14,321 bases of DNA from Anaerolineae bacterium (GTDB lineage Bacteria; Chloroflexota; Anaerolineae; JAFGEY01). The DNA is taken from contig JAFGJF010000538.1 of NCBI GenBank assembly GCA_016929205.1, positions 1-14,321 on the forward strand. The letters run 5' to 3'. The notes beneath the pieces were generated by a model that made no database searches, was not told the origin of the DNA, and was given only the letters and a program-made list of their open reading frames with translations. Positions 1-7,606 of the stretch are shown here, piece by piece (within the stretch, counting starts at the first letter, position 1; the number at the start of each line of letters is the position of its first letter). The position numbers and the translations under genes are program-made.

Positions 1-570
1 CTTGACCACGTCTTGGAACCAATAGGTATTCTTGACTCCCGTCAAATCCGCGTAATAGCCTCTCTTTTTTTCCAAAAGCCCCGTGAACAAGATCTTGAGC
101 AAGGTCGGAAAGTAACTCTGGATTTTGGCGACGATAATATGTTTTAACGGTGTCTTGTCGCGGATTTCTTCTATTGTCTTATGAAACGCACTAAAGGTAA
201 TGATTGTCTCTGCGCCAGCATCGCTGATCTGATGTTCCAACTCGCGAGCCACATAAACCGGGTTGCAGGGTACGGCTATCGCCCCAATGCGCAAAGTAGC
301 ATAGTAACCGATCACAAACTGGGGACAATTGGGCAGATGCAGCGCCACACGATCGCCTTTCTTAACGCCAAGCGCCTGCAGCGCTGCGGCCATCCGATCG
401 ACCAACGCATCCAACTCGGCATAGGTCAGTTTACCTCCCTTGATGATTGTTGCCACAGCATCGGGCGTTTTGGCCGCCGACGCCGTCAGAGCTTGTTCGA
501 TCGTGATCTCGGGATACGTGATACTGTGCGGCACATGCTCGTCATAGAACTTGAACCAAGGTCTATCCAT
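1..570 (-). CDS. Long-chain fatty acid-CoA ligase (AMP-binding), N-terminal part, cut by window edge
   Basis: The first 190 residues of an acyl-CoA synthetase of the FadD type are present; the gene continues beyond the left edge. Such enzymes activate fatty acids to acyl-CoA through an acyl-adenylate at the cytoplasmic membrane face. The reading frame opens with MDRPWFKFYDEHVPHSI and carries family landmarks of the N-terminal subdomain: LTYAELDALVDRMAAALQ (about 58-75), GVKKGDRVALHLPNCPQFVI (about 78-97), and IGAIAVPCNPVYVARELEHQ (about 105-124). The P-loop STGTTGxPKG and the C-terminal lid lie outside the window, so catalytic competence cannot be judged. The ATG at 570 is preceded by a strong Shine-Dalgarno, GAGGAGG at 583-577, six bases away. 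The gene is divergent from thyX. Membership of the long-chain acyl-CoA ligase group is confident from the ordered motifs; chain-length preference is not visible. Confidence 0.9.
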   Translation of the reverse strand, partial: MDRPWFKFYDEHVPHSITYPEITIEQALTASAAKTPDAVATIIKGGKLTYAELDALVDRMAAALQALGVKKGDRVALHLPNCPQFVIGYYATLRIGAIAVPCNPVYVARELEHQISDAGAETIITFSAFHKTIEEIRDKTPLKHIIVAKIQSYFPTLLKILFTGLLEKKRGYYADLTGVKNTYWFQDVVK

Positions 571-611
571 CTTTTTCCTCCTCAGGCATAAATGTATCCA
601 TCAAACTTTGA

Positions 612-638
612 ATTCTAGAACACATAACCAAACGCCAA
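612..638 (-). promoter_or_regulatory. Possible weak promoter for the acyl-CoA ligase gene
   Basis: On the minus strand there is TTGGCG (638-633), a 15-nt spacer and TAGAAT (617-612), about 42 nt upstream of the ligase start codon. Both hexamers deviate from the sigma-70 consensus and the spacer is short, so this is only a candidate. It would drive the gene divergently from the thyX promoter, which starts about 20 bp away. Confidence 0.3.
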
Positions 639-658
639 GTTGCCATTGCAAAACGACT

Positions 659-687
659 TTGACAACAACGAATCACCATGTTATACT
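659..687 (+). promoter_or_regulatory. Sigma-70 promoter of thyX
   Basis: TTGACA at 659-664, a 17-nt spacer and TATACT at 682-687 match the -35 and -10 consensus (6 of 6 and 5 of 6) with ideal spacing. Transcription would start near 694, about 20 nt before the GTG start codon of thyX at 714. The -10 box overlaps the region that a naive longest-ORF call would translate from an ATG at 678, which argues that this ATG is not in the mRNA. Confidence 0.85.
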
Positions 688-701
688 CGCACAATCAAAA
701 A

Positions 702-707
702 AAGGAG
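702..707 (+). promoter_or_regulatory. Ribosome binding site that fixes the thyX start at GTG 714
   Basis: AAAGGAG ends at 707, six bases before the GTG at 714. No comparable Shine-Dalgarno lies in front of the in-frame ATG at 678. Confidence 0.85.
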
Positions 708-713
708 AATACC

Positions 714-1388
714 GTGCAGGTCAAACTGATCGCTATTACCCGTTATCTGGATCAAGATAGCTCACCCGAGGCATTGATCGAGCGCGCAGGCCGAGTGTGC
801 TATAAAAGCCAAACCAAGGAAACGACAGGCAAAGCATCCGCAGCAGCACGAGCCCGTTTTATCCAACACCGGATCAAAGAAGGCCACGAATCGATCATCG
901 AGCACGCATCCGCAACCTTTGAGATCAGCGGTATCAGCCGGGCGGCCAGCCATCAGCTTGTTCGCCACCGCATCGCCAGCTATTCCCAAGAATCTCAACG
1001 CTACGTCGACATGTCGGATCCGGAATGGGTCGTACCACCGGATATCGCCGCCAGTCAAGAAGCGGCAGACCTGTGGGACAAAGCAACCGATCAAGTTCGC
1101 CAAGTCTATCGCCAACTGCGTGAGTTGGGCATCAAAAAAGAGGATGCCCGCTTTTTGCTTCCCAACGCCGCTGCTACGCGCATCGTCGTGACGATGAATT
1201 TCCGCGAACTGTTACACGTCTTTCGGATTCGCATCTCGCCGCATGCCCAGTGGGAAATCCGGGCGATGTGCGTACAGATGCTAACGAGTCTGCTTCCCCA
1301 CGCGCCCAACGTCTTTGGCCCGCTGGCGAGCCAACTCGAGGACACCTTTCCATCGTTCTTTCAAGATACCGCTCCCGAAAGCCAGTGA
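714..1388 (+). CDS. thyX: Flavin-dependent thymidylate synthase ThyX
   Basis: ThyX makes dTMP from dUMP in the cytoplasm using methylene-tetrahydrofolate as carbon donor and FAD/NADPH as reductant; it replaces the classical ThyA. From the GTG start the protein has 224 residues, a normal length for the family. The ThyX signature RHR-x7-S is intact as R84-H85-R86 ... S94 within RHRIASYSQESQRY. The region around 147-184 (LLPNAAATR, MNFRELLHVF, AQWEIR) carries the conserved Asn, Arg and His residues used for nucleotide and flavin binding. The GTG at 714 is chosen over the in-frame ATG at 678 because AAAGGAG sits six bases upstream and the -10 box at 682-687 overlaps the longer reading. The gene stands alone on the plus strand with its own promoter and converges on the long minus-strand operon. 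Identification is very secure. Confidence 0.97.
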   Translation: MQVKLIAITRYLDQDSSPEALIERAGRVCYKSQTKETTGKASAAARARFIQHRIKEGHESIIEHASATFEISGISRAASHQLVRHRIASYSQESQRYVDMSDPEWVVPPDIAASQEAADLWDKATDQVRQVYRQLRELGIKKEDARFLLPNAAATRIVVTMNFRELLHVFRIRISPHAQWEIRAMCVQMLTSLLPHAPNVFGPLASQLEDTFPSFFQDTAPESQ

Positions 1389-1429
1389 AAAACCGGCGCT
1401 GTCAAGCGTCTGGTTGCCGGGCAACAAAC

Positions 1430-1470
1430 GACATAGACCTGCCACGGTTCGATCCTGGCAGGTCTATGTC
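1430..1470. terminator. Perfect 15-bp inverted repeat between convergent genes; possible bidirectional terminator
   Basis: The left arm (1430-1444, gacatagacctgcca) is the exact reverse complement of the right arm (1456-1470), with an 11-nt loop. It lies 41 nt after the thyX stop and 16 nt after the stop of the convergent glycosyltransferase, where a shared terminator is expected. Neither side has a proper T-run after the stem, so it is not a textbook intrinsic terminator. A Rho-dependent stop aid, an mRNA 3'-end stabiliser or a repeated extragenic palindrome are alternatives. A smaller hairpin (gttgc/gcaac, 1413-1425) precedes it. Confidence 0.6.
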
Positions 1471-1486
1471 ACGCTGTGCGGAAACT

Positions 1487-2728
1487 TTATCCTGCAAATT
1501 CGGCCAGGAGCGGGCGCAAGGCGCGTTCGACAGCCTGGTACGAAAAATGCTCGGCAGCCAGGGCATAATTCTTTTCCACCATTTGCCGGCGGCGTTCTGG
1601 CGACCCCAGACAGGCACGCACCGCCTCGACTGCTTCATCGGTTATCTCGCCATCGATCTCGACAAAGTCGAACCCCAGCGGCGCAATATCATCCACGTAT
1701 ACCGAATAGCGGTTGAGAAACACCGGCAGTTTAAAATAAATCGCTTCGATAAGCGCGTTGCCAAATCCCTCGTACAGGCTGGGATATGTCACCAAGTCGG
1801 CATGGGGATAGACGTCCCACAAACCATAGATCTTGCGCCCATCTCGCGTGCCGCGCAGGCTGTCAATACGATCGATTGGCACGCGCATATCTACCTGCCA
1901 CTTGTTCGCTTGCGCTTCCAATTGTGCCAGGTAGTCTGGATCGACGTCAGTCGCGTGAGAAAGCACCAGCTTGCATCGTGGATCATTCAGCCGCCCTACC
2001 AACTCGATAGCAAGTTCGATGCCCTTGCGCGGGATAATGCGTGTAGGTTGCAAAACTAGAACATCCTCGCCAGTGAGCCCAATAGCCTCGCGCAAATCAG
2101 CGTTATACCCGTCAATTGTTGGTGCGGGCACCGCGAAATCGAACACGTTGGGGATCACGACCGAATCCAAATCAAATCGATCTTTGAGCACTCGCTTGGC
2201 CGCTGAATTGATAACCGTGTGACGAATCGAAGGCAAACGAGGTGGAAAGCAGCGATCGAGAATGTCTTGAATGCACGTCGTCGCATAGACTGCACGCTCC
2301 CAGTAAAAATCGTGGTGGTGGGCGATGGTTGGTATGCCGCTTTCCTCAATCAAGTCGGTGATGGCTGCCGCCAATGCGATCTGGATGGGAACAGTAAGCG
2401 CATTCTCGGGCACGATCAAATCGATGCTAAACTGTGAAATGAATTTAGTCAGCCGCTCCTTGAGAAATGCCGCCAGGCTATCGATACGGGATCGCAACTC
2501 CGGATGCGCCTCTGTTGTACCATAGGCATGATCGAAAATCCAGTCTGCTTCCTGTGTGTGAAAATACATCCTTGGTTCGAACAACGATGGCGGACCATCC
2601 TTTTCCAATTCACCAGCACAATAAAAGACCTTATGCCCTAGTGTCTCCAACACCTGTGCCCATTTCGCCGTCTCTAGCGAAACGCCATCCGTGCCGGCCA
2701 GACGCCCCGATATAAAACCGATGTTCAT
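1487..2728 (-). CDS. Glycosyltransferase family 4 protein (GT-B fold)
   Basis: A 413-residue cytoplasmic retaining glycosyltransferase that would move a sugar from an activated nucleotide donor to a glycan or small acceptor; donor and acceptor are not readable. The N-terminal Rossmann half begins MNIGFISGRLAGTDGVSLET, with the glycine-rich acceptor-side loop followed by VSLE. The C-terminal donor-binding half has QPTRIIPRKGIELAIE (about 227-242), with the usual R...K pair, and YPSLYEGFGNALIEAI (315-330), with the E-x7-E motif (E320, E328). An unusual HHHDFYWER stretch lies near 137-145. There is no signal peptide or membrane segment. The ATG at 2728 has AAGGAGG five bases upstream (2740-2734) and follows the ligase stop by 16 nt, so it is the last gene of the operon. 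Family assignment is secure, specific function unknown. The N-terminal half looks like a distinct clade, not the common WbnK or PimA type. Confidence 0.9.
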   Translation of the reverse strand: MNIGFISGRLAGTDGVSLETAKWAQVLETLGHKVFYCAGELEKDGPPSLFEPRMYFHTQEADWIFDHAYGTTEAHPELRSRIDSLAAFLKERLTKFISQFSIDLIVPENALTVPIQIALAAAITDLIEESGIPTIAHHHDFYWERAVYATTCIQDILDRCFPPRLPSIRHTVINSAAKRVLKDRFDLDSVVIPNVFDFAVPAPTIDGYNADLREAIGLTGEDVLVLQPTRIIPRKGIELAIELVGRLNDPRCKLVLSHATDVDPDYLAQLEAQANKWQVDMRVPIDRIDSLRGTRDGRKIYGLWDVYPHADLVTYPSLYEGFGNALIEAIYFKLPVFLNRYSVYVDDIAPLGFDFVEIDGEITDEAVEAVRACLGSPERRRQMVEKNYALAAEHFSYQAVERALRPLLAEFAG

Positions 2729-2744
2729 CTTAGCCTCCTTGGAC

Positions 2745-5700
2745 TCACTGCTGCGATTTCAGATTTTGTATTTCATTGATAAATACCTGCAACTGGGTCT
2801 TGTCCTCTTGGGTAGCCGACGGTGATTCAGACGCCTGCTGCGCATACGCGATCGCATCGTCGTAGCGAGCGAGCTGCCGATAGATAATGGCTAGATTCTT
2901 GAGCGTAGCAAAATCACCCGGAATCGCCGCCAATACGATCTGGTTTGCCCGCTCGGCCTCTTGCAAACGTCCTTGTTGCGCATAGATATAGGCCAAGGCA
3001 CTGTGAGCAACAACTGAATTTGGATCAAGGCCCAACGCTTTATCATACGCCGCTTCGGCCTCAGCCCATTGTTGGCTGTTCAGCGCCACATCGCCTTCGG
3101 ACAAAAACTGCTGAATGAGCACATTTGCTTCTGGGGCAGCCCCGCCCTGTGACAACTGCCCAATCAGGCCCTGAATTGCAGCACGCTCGTTCTCCGGGGC
3201 ACGAGCCAGCGCCTCATTTGCAGCCTGCATCGCTTCGTTTGGCTTTTCGACCTGCTGGTAATACAAGGCCAGGTTCTTGTAGCTGTTGTATACCAACTGC
3301 TTGTTATTAGTCAACTCGAGAACCTGCAACGTTTCTGAAATTGCTTCGTCAATGCGATCCTCCCTGCCATATAGATAGGCCAGCACGCTATGAACTTGGG
3401 CCATATCCGGATCGATCTCAACTGCTTTGAGATACGCCTCTTCTGCCTGTGCATACGCTTTGACGGCCATATAGGCATCACCCAATGAGAGATAGGTGTT
3501 GATATACTCGGGGTCGATATCCAAAGAATATTCATACTTGGCAATGGCTTCATCGTATTCCCGCATCACAAAGTACACCAATCCCCACTCGTCAAACAAA
3601 TGCGCAGCATTGGGGCTGAGCGATGTGGCCTGAGCATAGTACTTGAGAGATTTGTCAAAATACACCTGTTTTCTTTCTGGATCTGCCTCCAATTCAGCAC
3701 GCGTGCGATAGAGGCGCCCCAGGTTGGCCGAATGGTCCGTATTGAGCGGGTTGATCTCACGTGCCCGATTTAACACAGCATCGCTGCAGTTTAACAAGTC
3801 TCCACGAGACAATTCGTCCATCTGCTGCGGCGTCAACTGCAAAACCTCTTGCCATTTGAATGCTCGTGGAAGGCGTTCCGCCGTCTGTGCCGATTTGGAC
3901 TTTTCCAAGAACGCTCGCCCCAGGAACAGGAAATAAAAGTCCTCTCGAGGGACGCGTTCGATCGCTTTCTGATGCAGAATAATGCTAAAATCCCAGTAAT
4001 TTTGCCGTTCATACGGTTCGGCCTGTTTGTAAATCATATCGGCATGCACCACCCGGAGATTGCTGTTCACAATAACGAGAACCAACACGATCACGAGAAC
4101 TGGATGTATCCACACCGTCATCGCCTGCCAGAGCTTTGGTGGAAGTGTGACCTCACGTAAGAGAGAGAATGCCATTGCTACAATCAGACCGAATATCAAC
4201 ACGTAATAACTGGTAAGCATTCCCATCACCAGACTGGTCACTTCGAGTAGCTGCTGTCGACGCACGACGCTGGCTAATCGCCCTGCCAAAACCATCGCAA
4301 AAAGAAAAGCAATGACAAACGCAATGGATAGACACATCCCCAAGAGGCGACGCAGGTTCCCCTTGCCACCCCGCCGCATCCACTCGAGCACAACAATCAC
4401 GCCGCCCAACAGCCAGGTGATACCGACCAATTCGATGACGCCATACGAGGGCACCAGTTCTTTTTTGACCATGCGTTTTGTCAATGCGGTCCACAGCACC
4501 TGCTGGGGAGAATCAAGCTGATTTTGGTTCTGGACAAAATCAAAGGCCAGCGTACAGAGAATCAGGGCAAGAATTAGAGCATACGGGATGAGCATCGCCC
4601 ATTCGGACGGCGTCTCCCGCTGTGTCGCCTTTTTGACACGGAAACGGCTGTCGCTCTTGCGCTTGCGCCGGCGTCTGGATACAATCGGGTCTTCACTCAC
4701 TTGTTCCAGGGCAATCTGCCGATCGATTTCCCACTGGCGCGGCAACAGATAGCCAACGGCGACCAACAAGCCAGCATATATCCAAAAATACGTTCGCGTT
4801 GCACCAATAGCAATCCCAAAGTGAATTTCTACAAAATGAGCAATGATTGCAGCCACCAAGGCCACAACCAACAACTGATACGGATTTGCAAATTCACCTT
4901 CGGGCTTTTCCTCTTGGTGCCCACTTAAAAACAACCCCCAAACAACGAGATACACCCCCAACCCGGCAGCGATACCGGCCGGTAGCCCCACGCCAAAAAA
5001 CTCGATACCTTGCCACAAGGACATCACAAGCGCTCCCAAGATCCCCCCACCGATCCAACAGGCAACAAAAAAGACGCGCTGCATCGTACTTGCGATGATG
5101 CCTAACCACTTGAAACCAAAATAAAAAACGCTGGCAAAGAGCCACATATAGACCAAGAAACCAATAATGCCCGTAATGACCAACGAGTCAAACGTTTCGT
5201 TATGAGAACGGTCAGGAGACGCATTTCGTGCCTCATAGTGAGCCAAGTCTGGCGGGTAAAACCGGTTATAGGCCACGTACATCGATTCCGGGCCGTATCC
5301 AATCACGGGTCGCGCCCAGTTCATCCGATCTTTTGCACCATTTGGCTGTTCCAATGGTGAGTGCGGCATCACCATGTCGATTGCACCTTCCCAAATCAAA
5401 AGGCGTACCGTGGACGTTCGCTGCCCTTTGTCCAATGCCTGTCCCAAACGACCAATGTACGGAACCGACTTGAGCGGTTCCAAAGGCGTATTGGGCAAGT
5501 TGAACACCACCAAAAAAGCAGCTACGATCAACATCAAAATCACCGAGCCCCACACCAACCAGCGCCAGCGCCGGACAACGGCGAGCACAAGGAAGAAGAA
5601 AAAGAGTCCGCCAATCAAGCCTAACCAAGGGCCGCGGCTTTTGGTGAAAAAGATACAAATACTTTGAATAGCCACAATGAAAATATAAGCTGCGCCGAGG

Positions 5701-6401
5701 ATAATATCCACCCAGTTGGTTTCTTGTGCTGTCAAAATGGCAATAAAGGATTCGACCGTCCGGTATAGCGTCAAAGGCAAAGCCATAATCAAATAAGCGG
5801 CAACAAAAATAGCATTACCCATATTCGAAGCGACGCGCGCCTGAACATCACCGCCCCAAGGAAGTGGATCCAGTCCATAGTGCTGTAGCACGCCATACAA
5901 AGCGATAGGAACGCTGGTCAGCACAACTGTCGTCACCAACCGTTCAATCTGTGCTTTGGTGCGCATCTGCAACAACATCATTGTAAAAACAATGATATAG
6001 GAAAGCGTCGAATACGTGCCCTGCAAACGTTGATAAGAACCCACAAAACTAACACGTGGCACCACAGAGAAAACGGTCGAAATCAGATAAATGACAACCA
6101 ACGCAAGCGTGGGCAACACGAGAGGTGTTTTGATAATCTGGCCCCACAACCCTCCTCTAGAACGTTCCTGATCCAGCGCCGGTTGTCCCCCGTGACTGGA
6201 ACGGAAACCCTGCTCGATCATCTTGATCAGCCAGGCAACAGACATCATTACCGCAATGGAACGAAGTGTCGTGATCTTGTCCGGCTCGAAAACGCGACTC
6301 GAGTACACATTAAAGAACAGGGGAACGATGACCAGAGCCGCTAACCAGCCAGCCTCAATCAGTTTGTCACAAAGAACACTCAATTTGGTTTGCGAATTCA
6401 T
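2745..6401 (-). CDS. O-antigen ligase/polymerase-like membrane protein with C-terminal TPR repeats
   Basis: A 1218-residue protein in three parts. Residues 1 to about 490 form a multi-spanning membrane domain of the Wzy/WaaL O-antigen ligase type: a long helix near 18-33, TKSRGPWLG at 253-261, and a large loop with GYGPES (368-373) and DRSHNETFDSLVITGI (397-412), whose His-Asn matches the conserved ligase histidine. Residues 505-780 add more membrane helices, interrupted by a polybasic loop (SRRRRKRK, about 574-581). From about 800 to the end is a soluble TPR superhelix, with repeats such as EYDEAIAKYEYSLDIDP. Family members polymerise or transfer lipid-linked glycans at the outer membrane face; TPRs usually bind partners. 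I choose the ATG at 6401, one base after the stop of the upstream glycosyltransferase (TGAAATG), with GGGAG upstream. The longer reading from 6614 lies inside that gene and gives an unlikely Cys/Trp-rich leader. Which glycan it handles is unknown. Confidence 0.88.
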   Translation of the reverse strand: MNSQTKLSVLCDKLIEAGWLAALVIVPLFFNVYSSRVFEPDKITTLRSIAVMMSVAWLIKMIEQGFRSSHGGQPALDQERSRGGLWGQIIKTPLVLPTLALVVIYLISTVFSVVPRVSFVGSYQRLQGTYSTLSYIIVFTMMLLQMRTKAQIERLVTTVVLTSVPIALYGVLQHYGLDPLPWGGDVQARVASNMGNAIFVAAYLIMALPLTLYRTVESFIAILTAQETNWVDIILGAAYIFIVAIQSICIFFTKSRGPWLGLIGGLFFFFLVLAVVRRWRWLVWGSVILMLIVAAFLVVFNLPNTPLEPLKSVPYIGRLGQALDKGQRTSTVRLLIWEGAIDMVMPHSPLEQPNGAKDRMNWARPVIGYGPESMYVAYNRFYPPDLAHYEARNASPDRSHNETFDSLVITGIIGFLVYMWLFASVFYFGFKWLGIIASTMQRVFFVACWIGGGILGALVMSLWQGIEFFGVGLPAGIAAGLGVYLVVWGLFLSGHQEEKPEGEFANPYQLLVVALVAAIIAHFVEIHFGIAIGATRTYFWIYAGLLVAVGYLLPRQWEIDRQIALEQVSEDPIVSRRRRKRKSDSRFRVKKATQRETPSEWAMLIPYALILALILCTLAFDFVQNQNQLDSPQQVLWTALTKRMVKKELVPSYGVIELVGITWLLGGVIVVLEWMRRGGKGNLRRLLGMCLSIAFVIAFLFAMVLAGRLASVVRRQQLLEVTSLVMGMLTSYYVLIFGLIVAMAFSLLREVTLPPKLWQAMTVWIHPVLVIVLVLVIVNSNLRVVHADMIYKQAEPYERQNYWDFSIILHQKAIERVPREDFYFLFLGRAFLEKSKSAQTAERLPRAFKWQEVLQLTPQQMDELSRGDLLNCSDAVLNRAREINPLNTDHSANLGRLYRTRAELEADPERKQVYFDKSLKYYAQATSLSPNAAHLFDEWGLVYFVMREYDEAIAKYEYSLDIDPEYINTYLSLGDAYMAVKAYAQAEEAYLKAVEIDPDMAQVHSVLAYLYGREDRIDEAISETLQVLELTNNKQLVYNSYKNLALYYQQVEKPNEAMQAANEALARAPENERAAIQGLIGQLSQGGAAPEANVLIQQFLSEGDVALNSQQWAEAEAAYDKALGLDPNSVVAHSALAYIYAQQGRLQEAERANQIVLAAIPGDFATLKNLAIIYRQLARYDDAIAYAQQASESPSATQEDKTQLQVFINEIQNLKSQQ

Positions 6402-6402
6402 T

Positions 6403-7581
6403 TCAATCACACTCCCGCCCAAGCTTTTTCTGCAACAATTCCAAATACAGCATTTGTATGTCTGATACCATTTTCTGCACGCCAAATGGATGCACGGCAT
6501 TTCGCCCGGCCTGTCCCATTTCAGCCGCTTTTTCGGGATCAAGCAACAAAGAGGTGATCGCCCTCGCCAATTCGTCTGGTTCGCCCGGCGACACCAGGAA
6601 TCCGTTCGTGCCATCCTCGATTACCTCGCCACTGCCATCGGCCTCGGTAGCAACGACAGGCTTGCCTGCTGCCATAGCCTGTAAAATCACTCTGGGCAGT
6701 CCTTCCCAGAGCGAAGAGAGGACAAAGACATTGGCCGCACCCAACAAATCAGGGACATCGCGTCGCAATCCAGCCAGCACCACGCGACCATTCAGTCCTG
6801 TCCTTTGGATCACAGCCTCCACCTCGGCTCGCATTGGGCCATCGCCAACGATCAGAAACCGCGCATCCGGCACTATCCCGATGACCTGAGCAGCTGCCGC
6901 CACAAAGTCAAGCGGGGCCTTTTGTGGCGCAAGCCGGGTGACCGTGATCACCAAAGGCGCCGATTCAGAAATGCCAAACAATTCTCTGATCGCAGCAGCT
7001 TCCACTTGAGGGTGAGCAAACCGCTCCACATCGATACCGCTGCGAATGGTCAAATACTTGTCTGGCTCGGCGATCCCCGAGGCCAATCCCTTTTCCGCAT
7101 TCTTTGGCGAGACAACAATCAGCCGATCCGTGATTGGCACAGCCAGTTTTTCCATGGTGACGTACAACCACCGCGTCACTGGACGCATCCAGTCGTGAAA
7201 TGCCCACCCATGAACGGTATGAACAATGATCGGAACGCCAGCCAACCAGGCAGCCAGGCGTCCCACAAAGCCGCCCATAGAACTATGGGTATGCACGATC
7301 GTGTACTTTTCTCGACGAATGCACTTCCACAGAGCAAATATTGAGGTCAAATTCTTCAGCACATCAATCTGGCGCACCAGGCTGGGCACAATGGTCAATG
7401 GGATGCCCCGCGCTTTTACCTCCTCGATCAGGCTTCCCTCTGTCCCGGTCTGCGGTCCCGAGATAATGTCAACGGCCCATCTAGTCGGATCCAGCATCGC
7501 GGCCGTAAACATTGTGTTCTCCTGCGCGCCACCAACGATCAACCGGGTGATAATGTGCAACACTCGAACCGGCTTTGACAT
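6403..7581 (-). CDS. Glycosyltransferase family 4 protein (WbnK-like, GT-B)
   Basis: A 392-residue nucleotide-sugar-dependent glycosyltransferase, predicted cytoplasmic and acting on a lipid-linked or surface glycan. It starts MSKPVRVLHIITRLIVGGAQ, with the typical GGAQEN acceptor loop (18-23) of this family. HTVHGWAFHD lies at 121-130. The donor site shows TRLAPQK (215-221) with the R and K that contact the diphosphate, VGDGPM (245-250), and LWEGLPRVILQAMAAGKPVV (291-310). The second acid of the E-x7-E motif is Gln here (E293, Q301), seen in some relatives but worth noting. The ATG at 7581 is preferred over the TTG at 7605 because the family begins there. The GGAG before it is 12 nt away, longer than optimal, so the start is moderately certain. 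The dinG stop is 25 nt upstream, and the next gene starts one base after this one's stop, suggesting coupled translation with the ligase. Confidence 0.9.
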   Translation of the reverse strand: MSKPVRVLHIITRLIVGGAQENTMFTAAMLDPTRWAVDIISGPQTGTEGSLIEEVKARGIPLTIVPSLVRQIDVLKNLTSIFALWKCIRREKYTIVHTHSSMGGFVGRLAAWLAGVPIIVHTVHGWAFHDWMRPVTRWLYVTMEKLAVPITDRLIVVSPKNAEKGLASGIAEPDKYLTIRSGIDVERFAHPQVEAAAIRELFGISESAPLVITVTRLAPQKAPLDFVAAAAQVIGIVPDARFLIVGDGPMRAEVEAVIQRTGLNGRVVLAGLRRDVPDLLGAANVFVLSSLWEGLPRVILQAMAAGKPVVATEADGSGEVIEDGTNGFLVSPGEPDELARAITSLLLDPEKAAEMGQAGRNAVHPFGVQKMVSDIQMLYLELLQKKLGRECD

Positions 7582-7606
7582 GCGGAAATCACGCTCCTTA
7601 TCCAAC

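Noticed and set aside
181..591. Plus-strand 136-codon frame
   Set aside because: It is a shadow of the acyl-CoA ligase, whose minus-strand translation has clear family motifs from 570 to the window edge.
1441..1460. tRNA T-arm-like sequence GGTTCGATCC in the palindrome loop
   Set aside because: The required five-base T-stem does not pair around GTTCGAT, and no acceptor, D or anticodon arm is found nearby.
1250..2059. Plus-strand open frame of 269 codons
   Set aside because: It is antisense to the end of thyX and to the GT4 gene, runs through the palindrome, has no recognisable domain and is rich in Arg, Cys and His, as expected of a shadow frame.
6402..6614. N-terminal extension of the ligase protein by 71 residues
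   Set aside because: It lies wholly within the upstream GT4 coding region, is Cys/Trp/Arg-rich and unlike a membrane-protein leader; ATG 6401 directly follows the GT4 stop.
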